Positions 1-8,431 of a stretch of 64,000 nt of DNA are shown here, piece by piece (the stretch's first letter is position 1; each line of letters begins with the position of its first letter). Under the pieces are notes generated by a model, which was given only the letters and a program-made list of their open reading frames with translations, ran no database searches and was not told the DNA's origin. Both the position numbers and the translations under genes were made by a program. This DNA is from Oscillospiraceae bacterium (GTDB lineage Bacteria > Bacillota > Clostridia > Oscillospirales > CAG-382), in contig SVRI01000001.1 of NCBI GenBank assembly GCA_015064895.1, positions 65,619 through 129,618 of the forward strand. Direction: 5' to 3'.

Positions 1-54
1 TGCAAAGTCCACATCTCTCGATGTAATCTGTTCGACTTGTTTCTTTTCTGCCAT
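1..54 (-). CDS. proS: Prolyl-tRNA synthetase, N-terminal fragment (probable)
   Basis: Only the first 18 codons lie in the window; the gene continues past base 1. The translation begins MAEKKQVEQITSRDVDFA, which resembles the start of the eukaryote/archaea-like prolyl-tRNA synthetase common in Clostridia, where a conserved ITP..DFAQWY segment opens the protein. A purine-rich ribosome binding site (GGGAAAGGA on the minus strand) sits just upstream and supports the start. The gene lies downstream of the phosphoglucomutase on the same strand, separated by a repeat-filled gap whose last hairpin abuts this ribosome binding site. The name rests on a short match from memory. Confidence 0.5.
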   Translation of the reverse strand, partial: MAEKKQVEQITSRDVDFA

Positions 55-265
55 TATATTTTTCCTTTCCCGCTTTTCTTTAGAAAAAGAAAAGCTTGGC
101 AAAAGAAACCGTATAAGCTTCTTTATGCCTTTTTTATTATAATCTGTTATTGGTTCTCGAGTGGTGTTTCATTTTGCCGTCAATAAGGCGGACGGCAAAA
201 TGAGTGCGATTTTTTGTTGTAGGGGACGGCGTCCTCGACGTCCCGCTGTTTCTTTTAACAACAAC
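55..265 (-). repeat. Repeat-filled gap: B-type element plus 29-bp palindromic repeat
   Basis: This gap between pgcA and proS holds three parts, read here on the plus strand. A hairpin (GCTTTTCTTT/AAAGAAAAGC, 74-98) abuts the proS ribosome binding site. A hairpin at about 168-201 has arms ATTTTGCCGTC/GACGGCAAAAT around an AATAAGGCG loop. The 29-bp repeat at 219-247 (starting GTAGGGGACGGCGTCC) recurs identically at 10980 and 41506. The same B-type architecture occurs at 45.6 kb and 11.3 kb, where the second hairpin has arms ATTTTGATGCC/GGCATCAAAAT: both arms differ together. No ORF here looks real. Confidence 0.7.
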
Positions 266-1984
266 TCAATTCATGAGAGCAGTCATATCCTTTGTATATG
301 CCGCAATTTTTGCGTCAACTGCTTCTTTTGTCTTGTCATTTGCAAGGTAGTATAGTTTAACCTTAGGTTCAGTACCCGAAGGACGTACAAAAATCTTGTC
401 GCCGCATTCTGTCACAAAGAGAAGCACATCGGATTTGGGAAGTTTGATTTCTTCCTGTGTGCCGTCTGCGTTCTTCTTGACGGATGTCTTGTAGTCGGAG
501 AAGGAAACAACCTTCTTGCCGCCGACAACTGTGGGTGCATTATCTCTGAGTCCCTGCATGAGTGACTTCATCTTGTCAGCACCGTCAACACCCGGGAATG
601 CGAGGTTCTGAACACCTTCAACGTAGTAGCCGTACTTTTCAAAGATGCCGCATAGTACGTCATAAAGAGTTTTACCTTGTTTTGCATAGAATGCCGCCAT
701 TTCAACAATAAGCATGGAAGCGGAAACAGCGTCCTTATCTCTTGCATAGCCGCCGCAGAGGTAGCCGTAGCTTTCTTCAAAGCCGAAGATGTAGGTGTAT
801 TCTTTGGTTTCTTCAAACTCTGTCATCTTTTCGCCGATGAACTTAAAGCCTGTAAGCACTTCCATGAGAGTTACCCCGTTTGCTTTACAGACTGCATCTG
901 CAAGGGGTGTACTTACGATAGACTTTATAATGCAGGCGTTTTCGGGAAGATTGCCCGTGAGTTTTCTTGCTTCGATGATGTAGGAAATGAGCATTACGCC
1001 GATTTGATTTCCTGTAAGAGGAATAAATTCACCGTCGGATGTTCTGAGAATTACACCTGTTCTGTCGGCGTCGGGGTCGGTACCTACGATAAGGTCGCAG
1101 CCTTCCTTCTTTGCAATTTCAATACCTATTGCAAAGCCTTCCTTGTCTTCGGGGTTGGGGCTTTTTACTGTGGGGAAATTGCCGTCGGGAATCATCTGCT
1201 CTGCAACTGTAAAGAGATGCTTTAGACCTGCTCTTTTGAGAACTTCGGGAACAAGAACAGCGCCTGTTCCGTGGAAGGGTGTATAAACAACCTTGAAATC
1301 GTCGGCAACCGCAGGAATAGCATCGGGGTTGATTCTGTGTTCGAGAACAACCTTCATATACTTTTCATCGATTTCCTTGCCGATGATTGTGATAAGTCCT
1401 GCCTTTACGCCTTCGTCAAAGTCCATTCTCTTGACACCTGTGAAAATGTCAACGGAATTTATTGCATCGGATACGATAACCGCCTGTTCGGGGCTTATCT
1501 GTGCACCGTCAGACCAGTATGCCTTGTAGCCGTTGTACTGCTTTGGGTTGTGGGATGCGGTGATGTTGATACCTGCCGCCGCTTTCATTTCTCGAAGAGC
1601 ATATGAAAGTTCGGGTGTGGGGCGGGGTGCATCGAATACAAATGTCTTGATGCCGTTTGCCGCAAGAACCTCAGCACACACTCTTACAAATTCGTCGGAT
1701 TTGATTCTTGTATCACTGGCAATAATAACACCGTCGTTTGCTCTGTTTTCCTTGTTTACAAGAACTGCAAGGCCCTGTGTTGCCTGAGCTACGGTGTATA
1801 TATTCATGCCGTTGAGCCCTGCTCGGATTATTCCTCTGAGACCTGCCGTACCAAAACTGAGAGGTGCATAGAAACGTTCTTTGATTTCTTTTTCGTCATT
1901 CTTGATTGCCAAAAGTTCGTCGCGGAGTTCCTTTTCAAGCCCGTCAAAGCCGAGCCACTTTTCATACTGCTGTAAAAAGTCCAT
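266..1984 (-). CDS. pgcA: Alpha-phosphoglucomutase / phosphomannomutase
   Basis: Interconverts glucose-1-phosphate and glucose-6-phosphate (some relatives also act on mannose phosphates), linking glycolysis to cell-wall and polysaccharide precursors. The 572-residue cytosolic protein shows all hallmarks of the alpha-D-phosphohexomutase family: active-site phosphoserine loop TASHNPKQYNG (Ser144), metal-binding loop GTDPDADRTG near residue 300, sugar-specificity segment with GFEESYG, and phosphate-binding loop RPSGTEPK near the C-terminus. The length fits the PgcA/PGM2-like branch, which is longer than bacterial GlmM. I start at ATG 1984 rather than TTG 1990 because the GGAG is eight bases upstream of the ATG but only two from the TTG. 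It follows the TSCPD gene, 36 bases downstream on the same strand, so the two are probably co-transcribed. Confidence 0.93.
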   Translation of the reverse strand: MDFLQQYEKWLGFDGLEKELRDELLAIKNDEKEIKERFYAPLSFGTAGLRGIIRAGLNGMNIYTVAQATQGLAVLVNKENRANDGVIIASDTRIKSDEFVRVCAEVLAANGIKTFVFDAPRPTPELSYALREMKAAAGINITASHNPKQYNGYKAYWSDGAQISPEQAVIVSDAINSVDIFTGVKRMDFDEGVKAGLITIIGKEIDEKYMKVVLEHRINPDAIPAVADDFKVVYTPFHGTGAVLVPEVLKRAGLKHLFTVAEQMIPDGNFPTVKSPNPEDKEGFAIGIEIAKKEGCDLIVGTDPDADRTGVILRTSDGEFIPLTGNQIGVMLISYIIEARKLTGNLPENACIIKSIVSTPLADAVCKANGVTLMEVLTGFKFIGEKMTEFEETKEYTYIFGFEESYGYLCGGYARDKDAVSASMLIVEMAAFYAKQGKTLYDVLCGIFEKYGYYVEGVQNLAFPGVDGADKMKSLMQGLRDNAPTVVGGKKVVSFSDYKTSVKKNADGTQEEIKLPKSDVLLFVTECGDKIFVRPSGTEPKVKLYYLANDKTKEAVDAKIAAYTKDMTALMN

Positions 1985-2020
1985 AACCAAGTCTCCTTTA
2001 AACGTTTATTTTAGATTGTT

Positions 2021-2275
2021 TTATTCCTGTTCCTGAAGCTGTGTGAGAGCTTTCGCAAGCTGGTCAGGGCAGCTTGTACCCTTGAAACCGCAGGTAATGC
2101 CTTCAAGCTTTGCGATGGCAATGTCTACTTCCATGCCTTCGACAAGACTTGCCACGCCTTTGGTATTTCCGTTGCAGCCGCCTTCAAATTCAACGCTCTT
2201 TACAATGCCGTCTTCGACTTCAACATTGATTGCTCTTGAGCATGTTCCACGGGTGATATATCTCAAGCTTGCCAT
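2021..2275 (-). CDS. TSCPD-domain protein (TIGR03905-like)
   Basis: An 84-residue protein matching the small stand-alone TSCPD proteins. The motif GTSCPDQLAKAL lies near the C-terminus, and Cys at about 12, 34 and 62 may bind metal. The same domain occurs at the C-terminus of adenosylcobalamin-dependent ribonucleotide reductases, but the stand-alone version has no established function; no nucleotide reductase role should be assumed. AAGGAC on the minus strand is the ribosome binding site. It is the first gene of a probable operon with pgcA and is divergent from ecfT across 200 bases of AT-rich sequence. Confidence 0.8.
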   Translation of the reverse strand: MASLRYITRGTCSRAINVEVEDGIVKSVEFEGGCNGNTKGVASLVEGMEVDIAIAKLEGITCGFKGTSCPDQLAKALTQLQEQE

Positions 2276-2475
2276 TTATAATCAGTCCTTTTCTATTATA
2301 TACCTATCTAATATATAAGTATATCATAGAAATTGTAAAAAGAAAAGGTTTTTTTGCAAGAATAATGCAATTTTATTTAAATTCAGATAAAAACACAAAA
2401 AATGTGGAAGTGTTCAAAATTATATGGTACAATATATCTGTATAACTTTGTATTATTCTATGAAAGGATGCTGTT

Positions 2476-3294
2476 ATGCTGTCTGAAATGACCCTCGGCC
2501 AGTACTTTCCCGGTGATTCAATCATCCATAAGCTCGACCCGAGATTCAAAATTATCTGCATAATTTTATATATAGTGGCTCTTTTCTGCGCCGACTCTTA
2601 TGCCGCTTTTGCAGCAATTGCGGCATCGACTATGGCAATTGTGCTTTTGTCAAGGCTTGGAATAATGACTATTCTCAAGAGCGTAAAGCCTGTAATGTTC
2701 ATTCTTGCCTTTACAATCATTGCCAATCTTTTGTGGACAACGGGAGAAAAACCTCTGCTTGAATTCTGGATAATCAAAATTTATCCCGAAGGAATAAGAT
2801 ATGCACTTCTCATGGCTGTAAGAATTATATGCCTTATTATCAGCACATTTGTGCTTCTCACTTATACCACCGCACCCGTTGCGTTGACGGATGCCATTGA
2901 AAGGCTATTGTCGCCGTTCAAGAAAATCGGACTTCCCGTACATGAGTTTTCCATGATGATGACAATTGCTCTGAGATTCATTCCCACCCTTATTGAAGAG
3001 ACGGGCAAAATCATGAATGCACAAAAGGCAAGGGGGGCGGATTTTGAAAGCGGAAATCTTCTCAAACGTGCAAAGGCACTTGTGCCTATATTAATACCGC
3101 TTTTTGTTTCTGCATTCAGACGTGCAGACGAGCTTGCCGGAGCAATGGAATGCCGTCTTTATCACGGCGGCGACGGCAGAACAAGAATGAAAATAATGAA
3201 AGCAAAACCGGGCGATTTTGTCATGTTGCTTTTGTTTATTCTTTTCTGCGGTGCGATAATTGCAACAAGATTTTTCGCAAAGGATATAATATGA
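2476..3294 (+). CDS. ecfT: Energy-coupling factor (ECF) transporter transmembrane protein EcfT
   Basis: Membrane scaffold that couples two ATPases (EcfA1/A2) to substrate-binding S-components for vitamin or metal uptake. The 272-residue protein starts with the family signature LGQYFPGDSIIHKLDPRFK, which precedes the first membrane helix. It then has about five to six hydrophobic segments and a cytoplasmic coupling region containing ARGADFESGN (the conserved A-R-G short motif). In many Firmicutes ecfA1-ecfA2-ecfT-truA lie together. Here ecfT and truA keep that link (the genes overlap by ATGA), but the ATPase genes are not upstream, so they must lie elsewhere. Confidence 0.92.
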   Translation: MLSEMTLGQYFPGDSIIHKLDPRFKIICIILYIVALFCADSYAAFAAIAASTMAIVLLSRLGIMTILKSVKPVMFILAFTIIANLLWTTGEKPLLEFWIIKIYPEGIRYALLMAVRIICLIISTFVLLTYTTAPVALTDAIERLLSPFKKIGLPVHEFSMMMTIALRFIPTLIEETGKIMNAQKARGADFESGNLLKRAKALVPILIPLFVSAFRRADELAGAMECRLYHGGDGRTRMKIMKAKPGDFVMLLLFILFCGAIIATRFFAKDII

Positions 3295-4061
3295 CAGAAC
3301 TTGAAAACAAAGCCTCGGGTGAAAAGATTGCCCTTACAATAATGTATGACGGCACGTTTTTTCACGGCTGGCAGGTACAGAATAATGCAAAAAGTGTGCA
3401 AGGAACGCTTCAGGACGGACTTGAAAGTGTGCTCGGATTTCGTCCCGATGTGTCGGGTGTTTCGAGAACTGACTCGGGTGTTCATGCCAATAATTATGTG
3501 TGTCACATACTTAAAGACGGCATAACAATACCTCCCGAAAGGTTGGCTGCAGCACTTAATTCCCATCTTCGTGACAGCGGAATTGCCGTGAAGAAAGCCG
3601 AAATAAAGGATGCGGATTTTCACGCAAGATATTCATGCGTCGGAAAAGAATACATCTATAAAATCTGGAACGCACGTTATGCCAATCCCTTTTACAAGGA
3701 TAAGGCAATGTTCTATCCCATGGAAATAGACATAGAAAAGATGCGTTTTGCCGAAAAGGAATTTGTCGGAACGCATGATTTCCGTTCTTTTATGACAAAA
3801 GGCTCAAAGAACGAAGAAAATACGGTAAGAACGGTAAAATACTTTAACGTAAAAAAAGAAGACGAGCTTATTACAATCTCTGTCTGTGCCGACGGTTTTC
3901 TTTATAACATGGTAAGAATCATGGTCGGAACATATATCGACCTTTCAAGAAAAGGTGCATCCGAAGGTGCCGTCAGAGAAATTATTGAAAAATGCGACAG
4001 AAAGTACGCAGGCGATACTGCTCCTGCCGAAGGGCTTTATCTTAACAAAATATTCTATTAA
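3291..4061 (+). CDS. truA: tRNA pseudouridine(38-40) synthase TruA
   Basis: Converts uridines 38-40 in the tRNA anticodon arm to pseudouridine. At 256 residues from ATG 3291 the length is normal. The motif SRTDSGVHA places the catalytic aspartate at residue 61, and the late segment DGFLYNMVRIMVG is typical of the family. A longer reading frame runs upstream, but the start at 3291 overlaps the ecfT stop as ATGA, which implies translational coupling, and gives the usual N-terminus before IALTIMYDGTFFHGWQ. It is followed 12 bases later by dnaX. Confidence 0.95.
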   Translation: MTELENKASGEKIALTIMYDGTFFHGWQVQNNAKSVQGTLQDGLESVLGFRPDVSGVSRTDSGVHANNYVCHILKDGITIPPERLAAALNSHLRDSGIAVKKAEIKDADFHARYSCVGKEYIYKIWNARYANPFYKDKAMFYPMEIDIEKMRFAEKEFVGTHDFRSFMTKGSKNEENTVRTVKYFNVKKEDELITISVCADGFLYNMVRIMVGTYIDLSRKGASEGAVREIIEKCDRKYAGDTAPAEGLYLNKIFY

Positions 4062-4073
4062 GAGGTGACCTGA

Positions 4074-5723
4074 ATGTCACAATACATGGCTTTATACAGA
4101 AAATACAGACCTTCGGTTTTTGCCGACGTTGTGGGTCAGGACCATATAACAAAGGTTCTCAGAAGCGAAATTATGCAAGGTGCTGTTTCCCATGCATATT
4201 TATTCTGCGGCTCACGAGGTACGGGCAAAACCACCTGTGCAAAGATTCTTGCAAAGGCAATAAGCTGTGAAAACCCAAAAGACGGTGACCCTTGCGGTAT
4301 ATGTGAAAAGTGTAAGAGCTTTGAAAACAGCTTTGACATTGTTGAAATGGACGCGGCATCCAACAACGGTGTTGACGATGTAAGAGAACTGAGAGAAAAA
4401 ATAAATTTCATGCCTGTCGAAATGAAAAGACGTGTGTATATCATAGACGAGGTTCACATGCTTTCAATCGGTGCCTTCAATGCACTGCTTAAGACGCTTG
4501 AAGAACCGCCGGAACATGCAATGTTCATTCTGGCAACAACAGAACTCAACAAAATCCCTGCAACCATTCTCTCAAGATGTAAGAGATTTGATTTTCACAG
4601 AATAAGTGCCGACGACATTGTAAAAAGACTTGAATATATAGCAAAAGAAGAGAATATCGGCATTGATAAGGATGCATTAAAGCTTATATCCGTTCTTGCA
4701 ACGGGGGCAATGCGAGATGCACTTTCCATGCTGGAACTCTTTGTCGGCGGCAAGGATATAACAAGAGAAGTTGCCGAAAAGAGCCTTGGTGTTGTCGGAA
4801 ACGAAGTTGTTTTGAGACTTCTCAGACAAATTGCCGACAAGGATGCAAAGGGTGCACTCGAAACGGTATCTGATTCTTATAATTCAAGTAAAGACCCGGG
4901 CATACTATGTTCAGAACTCGGTGATATACTGAGAGACCTTCTTGTCATGAAATATGCAAGTACAAGCGTTTCTGTACTTGTGGATAAGAGTTCGGATGTC
5001 ATTGAGGTGCTTCGTGATGTCGAGGACAAATTTACTCCCGAAAGACTTCTTTATTGTACCGAGATTGTAGAAAATGCGGTATCAAAGCTTGCAAGGTCGG
5101 GGCTTTCAAGAAGAACGGTGCTCGAAATAATGGTAATGCGTCTTTGCGACAGCAGACTTTCGTCAAGCCCCGAAGCAATGCTTGAGAGAATCTCGGCACT
5201 TGAATCGGCTCCGAGAAGTGTAGCTGCTTCGGCACCTGCACCTGTCACGCCAAAGGCAGAAACAAAGGCTGAATCCGAAGCACCGAAGGTGCAGGAAGAA
5301 GTGCCGGCTTTTGATGATGCACCGCCCTTTGATTTTGACGATGTACCCGTACCGACCGATGCACCGCCTGCGTTTAGCGAGCCCGAGCTTCCGAAACCTC
5401 TCGGCAGTGATAAACCAAAACCGAAGCTTGCTGACGACATTCCCGAAATGATAGCTTACGGCGACATTTTGGAGGAAATCAAGGTACAGAACATGATTCT
5501 TTACTCCATGCTCACCGATTCGAGAGGGTATCTCGATAACGATGTTATGACGGTAAAGGTGAATCCCATGGCTTTGTTTATGATTGACTCAGATAATGCC
5601 ATGAAACAGGTTGTTGTTGACTGTGCAAGTAAGATTCTCGGTTATCCCGTGACACTCAATCTTGTTGAGGATGGCGGGGATAATAAGAAAAAAACGAATG
5701 ATGATTTTCCGTTTTTCGGATAA
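4074..5723 (+). CDS. dnaX: DNA polymerase III subunit gamma/tau
   Basis: Clamp-loader ATPase of the replisome, 549 residues. The AAA+ core shows the P-loop GSRGTGKT (46-53), a four-cysteine zinc module around residues 64-82 (C..CGIC..C), Walker B DEVHML, and the sensor stretch ATTELNKIPATILSRC. Domain III follows, then a Pro/Ala/Glu-rich linker (about 385-460) and a short C-terminal domain, so a full tau-like form is encoded. AGAGGTGACC upstream of ATG 4074 is the ribosome binding site. I saw no obvious slippery A-rich heptamer for a frameshifted gamma form. It ends at a strong terminator shared with the convergent gene. Confidence 0.96.
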   Translation: MSQYMALYRKYRPSVFADVVGQDHITKVLRSEIMQGAVSHAYLFCGSRGTGKTTCAKILAKAISCENPKDGDPCGICEKCKSFENSFDIVEMDAASNNGVDDVRELREKINFMPVEMKRRVYIIDEVHMLSIGAFNALLKTLEEPPEHAMFILATTELNKIPATILSRCKRFDFHRISADDIVKRLEYIAKEENIGIDKDALKLISVLATGAMRDALSMLELFVGGKDITREVAEKSLGVVGNEVVLRLLRQIADKDAKGALETVSDSYNSSKDPGILCSELGDILRDLLVMKYASTSVSVLVDKSSDVIEVLRDVEDKFTPERLLYCTEIVENAVSKLARSGLSRRTVLEIMVMRLCDSRLSSSPEAMLERISALESAPRSVAASAPAPVTPKAETKAESEAPKVQEEVPAFDDAPPFDFDDVPVPTDAPPAFSEPELPKPLGSDKPKPKLADDIPEMIAYGDILEEIKVQNMILYSMLTDSRGYLDNDVMTVKVNPMALFMIDSDNAMKQVVVDCASKILGYPVTLNLVEDGGDNKKKTNDDFPFFG

Positions 5724-5734
5724 ATAAAGAGAAA

Positions 5735-5763
5735 CAGCACCCGATTGGGTGCTGTGTTTTTTG
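5735..5763 (+). terminator. Rho-independent terminator after dnaX
   Basis: Arms CAGCACCC/GGGTGCTG around GATT, followed by a T-rich run. It lies between convergent dnaX and the small membrane protein gene, ending directly at the latter's stop codon. Confidence 0.85.
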
Positions 5764-6090
5764 TTAAAGCAAAGAAATGTAAAGCATAAACAATGCATAA
5801 AACGCCAATGGTGCAAACTGAACAGAAAAACCAGCAACGCTCTTTCCGATTTTTCTGAGTTTTACGGAATACAACATGCAGAACATAGTGAAAAGCGGTC
5901 CGACTATAGCAATGATGCTCGGAATGTACACATAAGTTGCTTTTTGAACAAAAGACGGGTCTCCAAGGTATGAATAAGTACCTTCTGATGCCATGAATCC
6001 GGCAAGAAATCCAAAAAGCATAATGGGGATGTAGATGATGATAAGAACAATATTTGTGACTTTTCCGATTTTGTCAAGTCTTTTGTTCAT
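5764..6090 (-). CDS. Small membrane protein of unknown function
   Basis: A 108-residue protein with three strongly hydrophobic segments: about 13-33 (IVLIIIYIPIMLFGFLAGF), 52-73, and 88-106, joined by short polar loops. It has no motif I recognise. The gene starts two bases after the stop of the 2-hydroxyacid dehydrogenase on the same strand, so the two are probably one transcript. Its own ribosome binding site is weak, which suggests translational coupling. The hydrophobic pattern and its position make a real protein likely, but no function can be given. Confidence 0.6.
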   Translation of the reverse strand: MNKRLDKIGKVTNIVLIIIYIPIMLFGFLAGFMASEGTYSYLGDPSFVQKATYVYIPSIIAIVGPLFTMFCMLYSVKLRKIGKSVAGFSVQFAPLAFYALFMLYISLL

Positions 6091-6092
6091 AG

Positions 6093-7040
6093 CTATACCA
6101 CCCTATTCCTTTCTTCTCCCTTATAAAACGCCTTTATGTTTTCTGCCACCTCATCAACAAGTCTGACTCTTGTTTCATATCCGCCCCACGCCATATGGGG
6201 TGTGAGGATTACGTTGTCGCACTTTGAGAGCTTGGAATACGGATGATTTTCGGGGAAGGGCTCTGTGGAATACACGTCGCATCCGAAGCCGTAAAGACTG
6301 CCGTCAAGAATGGAATCGGCAACGGCTTCTTCGTCAAGGATGTTTCCTCTTGCCACGTTTATAAGAATAGCTTTTTCTTTGATGAGTGAGAGCATTTCAC
6401 GGCTGATAAGTCCCACCGTTTCGGGTGATGAAGGAATATGCACCGAGATAAAGTCGGATTCACGCATCAGCGTTTCAAGGTCAACACACTCGTAGTTCTC
6501 TACGGGTGTTCTTTTGTGTGCAAGAACTCTGCAACCCATAACACGGGCAATGTCGGCAACCCTTTTTCCTATATTGCCAAGACCCACGATGCCCCATGTT
6601 TTGCCGTAAACTTCGTTGAAAGTCGGGGTGAGCTTGTTCTGAATACCGCTTTTGGAATATTCGCCGCTTTTTACATAGTCGTCAAACACACGAAGGTGGT
6701 TTGTCAGCGACAGTGCCATTGAAACGGTGAGCTGGGCAACACATTCGGTAGAATATCCTTTTACATTGCATACTGCAACACCGTTGTTTTTGCAGTAATC
6801 TATATCAACATTGTCGTAGCCTGTGGCGGTAACGCAGATAAGCTTTAAGTTTGGTGCGTGGCATAAAATATCGGCACGGAGTTTTACTTTGTTTGTTACT
6901 ATTACGTCGGCATCGGCAACTCTACCCGGTGCTTCTTCGGGACTTGTTTGGGGGTAGGATACAAATTCGCCCATGTCCGAGAAGACGGTAAGGGGGATGT
7001 CAGAACCTAAGGTTTTTGCGTCGAGAAGGATTATTTTCAT
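6093..7040 (-). CDS. D-2-hydroxyacid dehydrogenase (glycerate/hydroxypyruvate type)
   Basis: NAD(P)-dependent reductase of a 2-keto acid, possibly hydroxypyruvate or a related short acid; the substrate cannot be settled from sequence. The 315 residues carry the Rossmann motif GLGNIGKRVA near residue 153, the substrate-binding arginine in NVARGNILDEEAV, the glutamate in DVYSTEPFPENHPY, and the catalytic histidine in LTPHMAWGG. These are the Arg-Glu-His residues of the D-isomer-specific 2-hydroxyacid dehydrogenase family. AAAGGAAC lies upstream of ATG 7040. Probably transcribed with the small membrane protein downstream. Confidence 0.88.
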   Translation of the reverse strand: MKIILLDAKTLGSDIPLTVFSDMGEFVSYPQTSPEEAPGRVADADVIVTNKVKLRADILCHAPNLKLICVTATGYDNVDIDYCKNNGVAVCNVKGYSTECVAQLTVSMALSLTNHLRVFDDYVKSGEYSKSGIQNKLTPTFNEVYGKTWGIVGLGNIGKRVADIARVMGCRVLAHKRTPVENYECVDLETLMRESDFISVHIPSSPETVGLISREMLSLIKEKAILINVARGNILDEEAVADSILDGSLYGFGCDVYSTEPFPENHPYSKLSKCDNVILTPHMAWGGYETRVRLVDEVAENIKAFYKGEERNRVV

Positions 7041-7120
7041 ACTGCTGTTCCTTTCGGGGGTGTTTTTGTTATTTTAACACAAAGAAAGGAAAAAGTAAAC
7101 ACTTGATGTTAAATCGAAAA

Positions 7121-8191
7121 TTAAAAAGTGGCAATAGGTGTGAGTATATCAATTATTTTTTGGTATTGTGCGTTGTTTTGCAGCTTTGCATATGTTTCGC
7201 TTTTAAGTGCTTTAATTACCAAACCAGATTGGTTTTCCGAATGATCTTTTACTGCATCAAGAGGGGACATTTCGAGTTTGTTTACCATAAAAGCCGTATA
7301 CATTCCGTCTTTGACAGTATCAAATTTAGTGGCGTGTTTTGCTGATTCTTCAAGACAATCAAGTGCCTGTTGTTCTAAACCTAATATCATATAGTTATAC
7401 GCAAGATATTCATAAAACTCCGAAAACCTTGTGTGATAAAAACCGCAATTCCCGTCGGGATACAGCAGTTTGTAACAACTAAGAACAAAATTATATGCCT
7501 CAATTTTTTGTTCGGGGGTATATCCGCCTTTGTGTATCATAGTACGTGTGTGCTGACCTATCATTTCGACGAACGTCTGGATGTTTCGTTGGCAGTATCT
7601 CACCGCATCCTCGCCTTCTAAGATTCGAGGCATCAATTCTTCTTTGGCTGTGGCAATACTTCCTGCCATTTTTGCATATTTCTCGGCTGATTCCGAATCT
7701 TTTTTTGAATAATAGTATGTGAAGCACAGACACTGAATTGCACCGTCTCTCAAAGAGATGTCAGTTGATTCGTCAAGTATTCGTTTTCCGCACTCTATTA
7801 TTTCGTCTGCGTTTTTGTCTTGGTTTTCGGCAAGCAGGGCATACATTAAATCAAAGATTATTTCAAGGTCATTTGGAAATTCCTTGTGCATGTGCCGTGT
7901 CAAAGCAACACGTTCAGCACTTTTTCCTGCCCTGAAAAGCTCCATGTCTTTGTCACGCATTTCTTGTATTCTTTTTTGTTGTTCCGCCTTGCCGACACCC
8001 AGCAAATCGTCAACGCTGACATCATAATAAAATGCAATGGCGGGAAGTAGTGCTATGTCTGGAAAACCCTCATCACGCTCCCATTTTGAAACGGCTTGAA
8101 CAGATATGTTCAAATGGCGAGCCAAATCCTCTTGTGTATTGCCTTTTTCTTTTCTAAGCTTCTTTAATTGTTCGCTTAAATAAATATCCAT
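7121..8191 (-). CDS. XRE-family regulator with C-terminal helical (TPR-like) domain
   Basis: A 356-residue transcription factor. Residues 6-60 form a helix-turn-helix of the Cro/C1 type (LRKEKGNTQEDLARHLNISVQ then AVSKWERDEGFPD). The rest is predicted all-helical with repeated short alpha-hairpins, as in TPR-type ligand or peptide sensors. I start at ATG 8191, which has GGAGG eight bases upstream, not at the longer frame at 8230. It is divergent from a paralogue at 8432 with the same plan; the two share a 12-bp inverted repeat at their -35 regions. The target and ligand are unknown. Confidence 0.85.
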   Translation of the reverse strand: MDIYLSEQLKKLRKEKGNTQEDLARHLNISVQAVSKWERDEGFPDIALLPAIAFYYDVSVDDLLGVGKAEQQKRIQEMRDKDMELFRAGKSAERVALTRHMHKEFPNDLEIIFDLMYALLAENQDKNADEIIECGKRILDESTDISLRDGAIQCLCFTYYYSKKDSESAEKYAKMAGSIATAKEELMPRILEGEDAVRYCQRNIQTFVEMIGQHTRTMIHKGGYTPEQKIEAYNFVLSCYKLLYPDGNCGFYHTRFSEFYEYLAYNYMILGLEQQALDCLEESAKHATKFDTVKDGMYTAFMVNKLEMSPLDAVKDHSENQSGLVIKALKSETYAKLQNNAQYQKIIDILTPIATF

Positions 8192-8234
8192 TTTGTTGTT
8201 CCTCCAAAAAAGAATCAAGCGCTTGTTCAATCAT

Positions 8235-8269
8235 ATTATAACAGTATGTGCATGTGTTTTCAATAATCG
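8235..8269 (-). promoter_or_regulatory. Promoter and putative operator half for the 8191 regulator
   Basis: On the minus strand TTGAAA (8263-8258), a 17-base spacer, then TATAAT (8240-8235). The -35 lies inside GATTATTGAAAA (8257-8268), which occurs exactly, in the opposite orientation, at 8361-8372 over the -35 of the divergent gene. Confidence 0.7.
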
Positions 8270-8360
8270 TTTGGTTTATGGATTTGTGAAATTGTAAACG
8301 GATGGTTGAATTGTGAAAAAAGCAAATATAAAGCAATGCTTGATTATTAAACAATGAATT

Positions 8361-8394
8361 GATTATTGAAAAACGGGCGGCTCTGCGTTATAAT
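8361..8394 (+). promoter_or_regulatory. Promoter and putative operator half for the 8432 regulator
   Basis: TTGAAA (8366-8371), 17-base spacer, TATAAT (8389-8394). The -35 lies within GATTATTGAAAA, the exact inverted partner of the sequence at 8257-8268. A near copy, TGATTATTAA, lies at 8341. Confidence 0.7.
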
Positions 8395-8431
8395 ACAATC
8401 ACACCGGTGATAAAATTATGGAGGTGCTTTT

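Noticed and set aside
55..265. T-box leader for proS
   Set aside because: No T-box antiterminator sequence (TGGNACCGCG-like) or specifier stem is present; the gap is filled with repeat hairpins.
161..355. Plus-strand ORF over the pgcA end
   Set aside because: It spans a palindromic repeat and the antisense of pgcA, with no ribosome binding site or recognisable protein.
2021..2275. Adenosylcobalamin-dependent ribonucleotide reductase fragment
   Set aside because: The short TSCPD protein has a full start, ribosome binding site and stop and matches a stand-alone family, so it is not a remnant.
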